Source of the DNA: Oxytricha trifallax
Taxonomy: Eukaryota > Ciliophora > Spirotrichea > Sporadotrichida > Oxytrichidae
Reading direction: 5' to 3'
Length of the DNA: 64,000 nucleotides
NCBI GenBank assembly: GCA_000711775.1
Contig: ARYC01017080.1
Location: 62,001-126,000, forward strand
Below, piece by piece: positions 57,931 through 64,000 of this stretch (position 1 is the stretch's first letter; every line of letters begins with the position of its first letter). The notes beneath the pieces were generated by a model, which was not told where the DNA came from, did not search any database, and saw only the letters and a list, made by a program, of their open reading frames with translations. Position numbers and translations under genes: made by a program.

Positions 57931-59379
57931 TCATACAAATTTTATCTGCTTGTCTTTATTATATCTTTTGAACCTTGCTCTCTCTAGTGGGTCAAGTATG
58001 TCATCTAATGTTTACCGAGGATAGTTAGGAGCTCTCACGATTATCATCTCTACTATGCTTTTAATTTCTTAGCAGACATCTTCTTACTTTATATGTTTCT
58101 GAGCCAAACTTATTGATTATTTTTCATGCTTTGTACCAAAGTAAGACATACATTCCATGTCACTTTCTAATATTATTGCTGCTACTGCCCAAACATCCCA
58201 TTAAACAGAACCATTAGTCCACTTCTCTCTTATTGGGAAGTAACCTGGAGTACCAAGTACCTGTGCTAAAGTGACAATCTCCTATCTTAAAGCTCTATTG
58301 AAATCGATAACCACTACTTCTAAAGGGCAGAGATTTAGCATAACGTTTTCAGGCTTCAAATCTCTATGAACATATCCAAGTTCATGCAACTCCTTAACAC
58401 CCTGAATCATATCTGAGAGTATATCGTTTAAATCATCAGGGTATCTATTGTGATATAGGTAGTCTCTCAGAGTCATCTCAAATTTCTTTAGCCTTAATGC
58501 GATGAAACCATAACTTAAAATAACACCATTTAGCTTAAGCAAATTCTTGCAGTCTTTTCTTTAGGCCTCTCTAAGTACCATGTATTCATTAGCAAACTCG
58601 TTCTAATACTGTTGGTTCTTAATAAGATAACTGAATGGATACACCTTGTATGCATACTCATCAACTACTATGAGCTTTGCTTTTGCAGGCACGTTTATAT
58701 TCAAGTAGTTTTCAATACAAGAGCTGAGATCAACTGCATTTAATGCAGGTATATTCATAGCCTTCGCTTAGAAGCATGCTAAAATTGTATTACCTGCTGG
58801 CTGGTTCATCGATTCATATCGCTTCTGTCTCTTGAGTCTCTCTTGCTGCTCTCTTTATGACTCAAGAGTATTAGATTTTCTTTTAGCTGGCACTAGTTTT
58901 TTAGTCTCTTAATCTTCAATCAAGAACTCACTGAGGTGATGCTTTTGCATATGCCTTTTAACTTTAGCTGAGTGAGTATATGATTTCATGCATGTCGTAC
59001 ACTAATACCTACCATCTACCTTTTCATGCTTGAAATAGATCTTGGCTTTGCCAGAGTGTACCTCTTTAAGGTGTCTCTTCAAGCTTTGTTCAGTTGAGAA
59101 ATGATTCTAGCAGTCTTCACATTAATATGTTTTTATCTTTTCGATTGGTTGCTGTTCTTTTAGCTCCTCAACATAATCAATTTAAGTTTAAACCCCTATC
59201 TCTGCACTCTCCCTCTGGTTTAATACTTCTATGATAAAAACCTCTGCTTCAAATTCAAGAGCTCTTAGCTCTACCTCCCTCTCAACATAAATGATTTCAG
59301 GCTTTTTAGTGGAGCCAAAGTTGAGCATTGATTGACCTGCTCCTAAAAGTGCCGCTCTACGATTTAAGTTGACCGCCAT
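57931..59379 (-). CDS. TBE 57-kDa zinc-finger/kinase protein
   Basis: ATG 59379 to TGA 57931-57933, 482 codons, no internal TGA. An N-terminal region (GAGQSMLNFGSTKKPEIIY) is followed by two C2H2 fingers, CEDCQNHFSTEQSLKRHLKE-VH and CTTCMKSYTHSAKVKRHMQK-HH (about residues 88-140). A basic linker follows, then a protein kinase-like domain with LHELGYVHRDLKPENVMLN (HRD loop), VVVIDFNRALR (DFN in place of DFG), VLGTPGYFPIREKW and VQWDVWAVAAIIL. Size and make-up match the TBE 57-kDa ORF. The fingers may bind element ends; the kinase role in transposition is unproven. A weak Gly-loop and the DFN change leave activity open. Divergent from the 22-kDa gene across a repeat-rich promoter region. Confidence 0.9.
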
Positions 59380-59549
59380 GTTTAAATTCAAATTTAAATT
59401 TCTATTATAAATAAGTAAAAACCTCACTCGTTATATTAACTTTGTATAGGAGCTGACACTGCAACTACAATGGTTTATTCTTAGGTGTTAAATATCATTT
59501 TTATACTTAGTTTATAACTATAAATTTTCTAATTTTATGCTTAATATTT

Positions 59550-59770
59550 TTAATTTTGGTACCAACTGAGAATAAATTCAGGTTGGTACTGGTACCAATT
59601 AGGTTTTGAACCATTTTGGAACTTTTCCATTAAAACCTCATTAGCTTAAAACTAGGTACTAATTAAGTTTTGGTACTATTAAATTGGTACCAATTAAAAT
59701 TAAACAAATTTAGTACCAGTACTAATTAAATTTAAACAAATTTAGTACTAATTTAATGGAACTAAATTGA
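59550..59770. promoter_or_regulatory. GGTACC/GTACTAATT iterons between divergent TBE genes
   Basis: The 570-bp gap between the kinase and 22-kDa starts holds about ten imperfect copies of GGTACCAATT or GTACTAATTAA in both orientations (for example near 59558, 59588, 59665, 59691 and 59743). Clustered palindromic units in a shared upstream region suggest binding sites for an element protein or a bidirectional promoter. Function is inferred. Confidence 0.45.
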
Positions 59771-59945
59771 TAAAAATGGAGCTCAATCTCTGCAGTTTGT
59801 TACAGCTTCTGCAAACTTTCTCCACGTATCTTTGCAGGGTTGACCTCCTATAAGATGCCCATATTTAATAGTAAGATTTTAAACAATAGGATCCAGAAGT
59901 CTATAAGTTATAATTTGAAATTCATTAATAGGAAGAGGAACAAAG

Positions 59946-60736
59946 ATGGAATCACTCAATGATCAAATGAAAAGAGTCGAGGCTCAAGAAATGATATCAA
60001 GATTCAGAAGTAAGGAAGATCTCTATCGATACCAAACTTTACATGGTAAGATAACTTGATGATTATTAACATATTATACAGTTGGTTTAATCCTTCCTAC
60101 GATGGAAGGTACCAAAATTTCATTCTTGAAAGCAATACTTTGTGAGGAGAAGAAAGCTTTTAAAAATAAAGAGATTAAACTAATCGAAATTCCCAACTAC
60201 CCTGAGATTTCAGTCACTAATCTTTATGAGGATGCCATGTAAGATGAGGAAGTGGTAGTTTACCTTCCTACCAAGAAACAACTCTCTAATAAACTACCAG
60301 AGAGGAACTTCTTCTTTGGTGTTCTTGGTACAATAAAAGAGGATTATCTCAGAGAAATTATTGAATAAGCACATAAGAAACGATATTCTATTTCTCCTGA
60401 AGACTAGAAGAAGCAAGGCATTCTAATAAGCTCAGCTTGGCTAGAGGAACTTAAGAAGCATCCTTATCTTTCAAGTAAGCTTTGACATATAACTTTGTAG
60501 GAAAATCTGGCACTGGTATATATCTTATGAAAGAGCATGCTAAGGTTCATAGAGAGAGAAAGTCACAGAAAATTCATGAAGTGAGCAAGAGACTTTATAA
60601 AGATGTTTAAAAGCCAGATGAAATGAACATAGATGCAGGAGCTGGCACAAAGAGAAGAAATATGGGCCCAAGCAAGCCATAAGAAGAGGAGAAGAAAGAG
60701 AAGGCAAACCCATTTATGGGACAGTTTAATATGTGA
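59946..60736 (+). CDS. TBE 22-kDa protein
   Basis: Three exons (59946-60045, 60082-60474, 60501-60736) with GT-AG introns of 36 and 26 nt give 242 codons to TGA. An in-frame TGA upstream and the phase of both introns support the start. Motifs are MISRFRSKEDLYRYQ, ISFLKAILCEEKKAF, FFFGVLGTIKEDYLREII, SGTGIYLMKEHAKVHRER and a C-terminal basic then acidic segment (DAGAGTKRRNMGPSKPQ). No enzyme domain is known. Related proteins are at 8.7, 38, 40.4, 50.5 and 56.2 kb. Convergent with the transposase, the two stops only 6 bp apart. Confidence 0.85.
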
Positions 60737-60742
60737 ATATAT

Positions 60743-61808
60743 TCATTCGTTTAAATCTAAAACTTATTGATAAACATTCATTCTTCCCTTTCTCGCACAA
60801 ATTGTTGTCTTATCTACGCTCACTCTCTTACAGTTGCTTTGAATCAAGTCTACTGTATCGATGGGCAAGTCATGCATAAGATGATACAGCAGCAGCTTCT
60901 TGTAGTGAGTCTTTATTTAACTCCAGTAGAATTCTATTCCATTAAATTAAGGGCTGTAAGGAACGTTGTATACAGGAGTTATGTTTAACTCTTCATAAGC
61001 TTTCTTAGACTCCTTAGTCTTATGAACTGATAGGTTATCAACAAACAGGATGATCTCTTGGTTGCTATACTTCTCTCTGAGCTTATGTAGGAACTCTATA
61101 TACTACTCTCGCTTAATAGAGCGAAGGGTGAATCACATAACTCTCTAAGCCTGAATCTTCACTTATACCAGCTAAAATTGCATGAGTGACTACCTTTACT
61201 TTTTAGTCATAAACTTCTATGTTATCATACTTCTTGTACCATGACTTATTAATAAAAGTGTTGAACGTAAACACAGCTTCATCTGCATGTATGAACTTGA
61301 TGTTATTATCAATAGCTCTCTGCATTTAATCATATATATAGTTTAAATTATTACTATAAAATGGCACTGTAAAATCAATCACTCTCTTCACTCTGTTGAC
61401 AGTCTTGAAAGTAATACCATTTCGTCTATAAATATTGGCTATAGTCTAAGGAGAGATACGCATGTCTGGAAACTTGCGATGAAACATGACAGCTCGTTAG
61501 TCAAGAGGAAAGTGAGCCCAATACTTTAATGTCTTAGAGTCACAGAGATAGTCAATATGGACCTGTGAGAACTTTTATTTTCTTGCAGGATGTTTTCAAG
61601 AGCCTGAGTTATAATGTTAAACAGCTAACAAGCAATGATACCTAACAGTTGAGGCACTCTTGTGTAGGAGTCTTGCTATGGCTGTATAATTCAACACTGG
61701 TTTGACTTAGTCTATATTAATACTTGTACCATACCTAAGCTTAAGCAGTAAATCTAAATATTACTCATCATAAATAGACCCTAAATTTCGCTAATTTCTA
61801 TTTCTCAT
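60743..61808 (-). pseudogene. TBE 42-kDa DDE transposase, two lesions
   Basis: ATG 61808 opens a frame of about 355 codons to TGA 60743-60745. N-terminal IYDEQYLDLLLKLRYG and AIARLLHKSASTVRYHC form the DNA-binding part. Catalytic blocks are KFIHADEAVFTFN (first Asp), LFVDNLSVHKTKE (second Asp) and NVPYSPQFNGIEFYW (Glu), an IS630/Tc1-type triad. An in-frame TGA lies at 61596-61598 (NSGS-x-KHPARK) and a one-base shift near 61110. It is therefore probably inactive as read, unless the TGA or shift is a sequencing error. In hypotrichs TBE transposases act in developmental DNA elimination. Confidence 0.85.
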
Positions 61809-61829
61809 TTTGATAATTGGCCTAATTTC

Positions 61830-61910
61830 TCTACTAACCCCAATAAGACCCCAACTATACCCTACAAATCAAAGCACTTATAAACCTCACTAAGGGGTTT
61901 TGGGGTTTTG
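61830..61910 (-). repeat. TBE right terminal inverted repeat
   Basis: Complement of 57792-57872. Ends GGGGTTTTGGGGTTTTG and is followed by the AAT target duplication. Confidence 0.95.
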
Positions 61911-61911
61911 A

Positions 61912-63320
61912 ATGAGTAAAAAATTAAGCACCAAAAAAACTTATAAGGCCAAAACCCCATAAGCTAAAATTTCTGATTAAGAACTTTCAGACTACACTGC
62001 TGAATATTTTGATTATGATCACCTTAAGGAGCTTAAATAAGAGGAATAGAGGAATACGATTATGAAGTATTTAAAACAGTAAGGCTTACTAGGAAAGAAA
62101 ACGTATAAAGATGTAAAAGCTCAATTACAAAAGCGATTTCACAAGGATGAATTATAACATCATCGAAACTGGCTAATAATAACTTTGAGCTCCAGAAAAA
62201 GCGATAGTAATGATCAACCCCTGGTAAATAAGTTTCTACAAAATAACTCTAAATTTATAAGATTAAAAAGTGAGCTAAAAGATTTAACCAAAACCTATTA
62301 CGATAAGTCGTGATTCAGGAAGTAATAATTCAGATTAACTACCACAAAGTGAATCAAAAATTTACTCTGGCTTATAATCTTTAAATTCATAATAGCTTAA
62401 AATAGACAATGAAGAATTTCAAACAAAGTCCGATACAACTTTTCCTGTATTAATTTGATTAGAGGAAATCGTAAATTACTAGTTTCAAGGACTAACTTAA
62501 TAAGCTTTGGATGACATAAGAGAGAAGCTGATTGCTCAAATGTCAGAGATGTTATAAGATTAACTTAATGAAATGCATGACTTAAAACTCTAAAATAACA
62601 ATGAATAATTAGCAAAACTTCAGGAAAAAGTGGATGGGATGGATATTCAAATAATATAACAATTGATAAAAGATGGAAAGGATGAAATTAAAAATGCGTT
62701 TTATGTGCTTGTTAAGGATTAAAGACTTATCTCCGACTATCGAAATTGCAACATAAGAGTCCTTAGCAAACTAAGAAAAAAGGCTTACATCGCTTTATCA
62801 AAGCTTGAAACAACTAATTGAGGAAAATTAATACTAACTCAAACTTTTAAGTGAGTAATAAAAGATATTTGAGGTTCAAATGTCTAACCAATAAAAAGAA
62901 TACTAAGAAAAATAAAAGGTCTAGCCATTAAATTCCAAAAACATTTTGGATTAAGTATTTACTTTATGTGCTGACCTTGCAAAAAAGTTTAATAGCAATT
63001 TTGATATTTTAAACAACATCTCTAAGGAACTTAAAAACAGAAAAACCTGTATTGAAAAAACAGAATTAAAAAAGAGTATGGACTAAATTAATACTTTAAG
63101 CAATAAAAATGGCATGTCATAATAGTTAAATAAAACTTAAACTATGTAAAGTATCAACGATCTCTAATAACTCGCATAATATGAATTAAAACAAAACAAT
63201 TTAAAGATTTAACTCTTAAACCAACTCTGTCAAATTCGTGTCTATCGATGGGAAGTAGTTCATGTTTAAAAATATAGGGAAGAAATTTATTTCAATGAAA
63301 GAAAATAACTATTTATGATT
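61912..63320 (+). pseudogene. Coiled-coil protein gene, TBE at its start codon
   Basis: ATG 61912-61914 overlaps the TBE target duplication. Coding begins MSKKLSTKKTYKAKTPQAK, then YLKQQGLLGKKTYKDVKAQ and a polar region. A frame slip near 62310 and a TGA near 62457 follow. Then a long coiled coil (ALDDIREKLIAQMSEMLQ; NNNEQLAKLQEKVDGMDIQI; DGKDEIKNAFYVLV) runs on, with a further slip near 62820. Gln/Lys/Leu-rich coding continues to about 63300. It resembles the minus-strand gene that starts beyond the window end. The slips may be decay or unrecognised short eliminated segments. No catalytic motif. Confidence 0.5.
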
Positions 63321-63339
63321 TAAACTATATAGGTATAAC

Positions 63340-64000
63340 TTATTTACTCCATTTTATTACTTTACTTAATGACCTTCATGAGCATCCATGTTATCCAAGT
63401 TATGGGGTTTATTTTAGTTATTGAATTGTTTCATGCTGATTTTTAGATCGGTTTTTTCAAGTGTTGTAATTCTGATTCTGCTATTAAATTGCTTAATACT
63501 ATTGTTAACTATGTCATAATTGTTATTCATTTATTTTAAATGGTTAGTATAAATGGCATTTACTTATTCTATTGTTCTTTTAAAACTCAATTATTAATAT
63601 TTTTATTTATCTTCAATTGATTTTTACGAAAGAGTTATTTGGTTTTCAACTTTGTTTTACTTATCTTATAAACTATCAAATTGAATTTTATTCTCATCTA
63701 TTTGTCTTTTCAGGCCATTGTACAACTCAGTAAATCTTCTAACATGATTTGCTAGCGCATCTTGTGACACCACGCTAATAGTATATGATAGGTCTTTAAT
63801 GTCTGTTACAAGGATTTAAAAAGCATTTTTAATTTCTTCCTTTCCTTCGATGACAAGTTGCTTAACCATTAAGAAGTCTATTTTATCAATTTTAGCTTAT
63901 AAGTCCAGCATTTATTCATTATTTTGTTAAAATAGTCAATGTATCTTTTATCTAGTTCACCCCCTAATATTTCAGGAATTTGAGGTAGCAATTACTCTCT
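63340..64000 (-). CDS. Paralogous coiled-coil gene, 5' end outside window
   Basis: The minus frame is open across the window edge. It reads DKIDFLMVKQLVIEGKEEIK then NAFQILVTDIKDLSY, close to GMDIQIIQQLIKDGKDEIK then NAFYVLVKDQRLISDY of the gene on the other strand. It continues as a Gln/Lys coiled coil (LYNGLKRQIDENKIQFDSLQ). The frame stays open beyond 63340 and the true stop is uncertain. Tail-to-tail with its paralogue, it suggests an inverted duplication. Confidence 0.45.

Larger units (their letters stand above)
57792..61910. mobile_element. TBE: Telomere-bearing element (TBE), 4119 bp
   Basis: The 81-bp terminal inverted repeats (57792-57872 and 61830-61910, one mismatch noticed) begin CAAAACCCCAAAACCCC, two telomere repeats, as described for Oxytricha TBEs. 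A 3-bp target duplication AAT (57789-57791 and 61911-61913) fits the known ANT target. Gene order is kinase (minus), 22 kDa (plus) and 42-kDa transposase (minus), the TBE standard. Length matches the family (about 4.1 kb). Kinase and 22-kDa genes are intact; the transposase has one TGA and one frameshift. Confidence 0.95.

Noticed and set aside
1-64000. TGA as a sense codon (Trp) in this genome
   Set aside because: Several in-frame TGAs fall where Trp would fit (18163, 61596, 41015, 32206). However, intact genes end cleanly at TGA and use TGG for Trp. TAA-Gln, CGA and TGG all mutate to TGA by one transition, so nonsense decay explains them.
1-64000. CRISPR arrays, bacterial operons, Shine-Dalgarno sites or rRNA
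   Set aside because: None seen. The code, introns and telomere repeats all indicate a ciliate.

Overview
The window is micronuclear (germline) DNA of a spirotrich ciliate of the Oxytricha/Stylonychia type. Three observations support this. Real reading frames run through TAA and TAG (read as Gln) and stop only at TGA. Transposon ends carry the hypotrich telomere repeat C4A4/G4T4. One element is a near-complete telomere-bearing element (TBE) with its three known genes. Because TGA is the only stop and the DNA is very AT-rich, chance open frames of 60-100 codons are common, so only frames with recognisable motifs, sensible composition or intron/insertion logic are called. Standard-code ORFs are mostly fragments.

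Almost everything recognisable is mobile. 1.8-5.1 kb: a C4-ended element with a DDE-like gene and a second gene split by a palindromic MITE. 5.7-8.5 kb: a decayed SecA-like helicase gene. 8.7-16 kb: a two-gene DDE transposon (divergent 22-kDa-like gene and transposase) broken by a LINE, which itself carries a MITE. 16.6-18.6 kb: a Rep/SF3-helicase element with ~290-bp inverted repeats. 18.6-19.5 kb: a coiled-coil gene remnant. 22.2-25 kb: two virus-type tail-fibre genes, one with a tail-collar domain, next to further unidentified frames. 29.1-30.7 kb: two clean head-to-head genes. 31-34.3 kb: two foldback elements and two host-like genes. 36.8-38.8 kb: a decayed TBE. 39.2-43 kb: a divergent element with the same three-gene order as a TBE. 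43-51.5 kb: mostly AT-rich debris with small fragments. 51.5-52.3 kb: a short retroposon with an intact 203-codon ORF. 52.6-54.5 kb: a telomere-repeat-flanked cassette with an intact MT-A70-family gene. 54.5-57.05 kb: a DDE transposase and a divergent, intact 22-kDa-like gene. 57.8-61.9 kb: a full TBE. 61.9-64 kb: two related coiled-coil genes, tail to tail, the first having the TBE exactly at its start codon.

Two themes stand out. First, the '22-kDa' accessory protein of TBEs recurs beside several distinct DDE transposase types, with similar motifs and conserved intron sites. Second, several insertions (the TBE at 57.8 kb, the MITE at 4.4 kb, the MT-A70 cassette at 52.6 kb) sit in coding sequence such that exact removal between the short direct repeats restores a start codon, a reading frame or a stop codon. 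That is what germline elements removed like IESs during macronuclear development would show. All family assignments are by eye from motifs; no searches were run.
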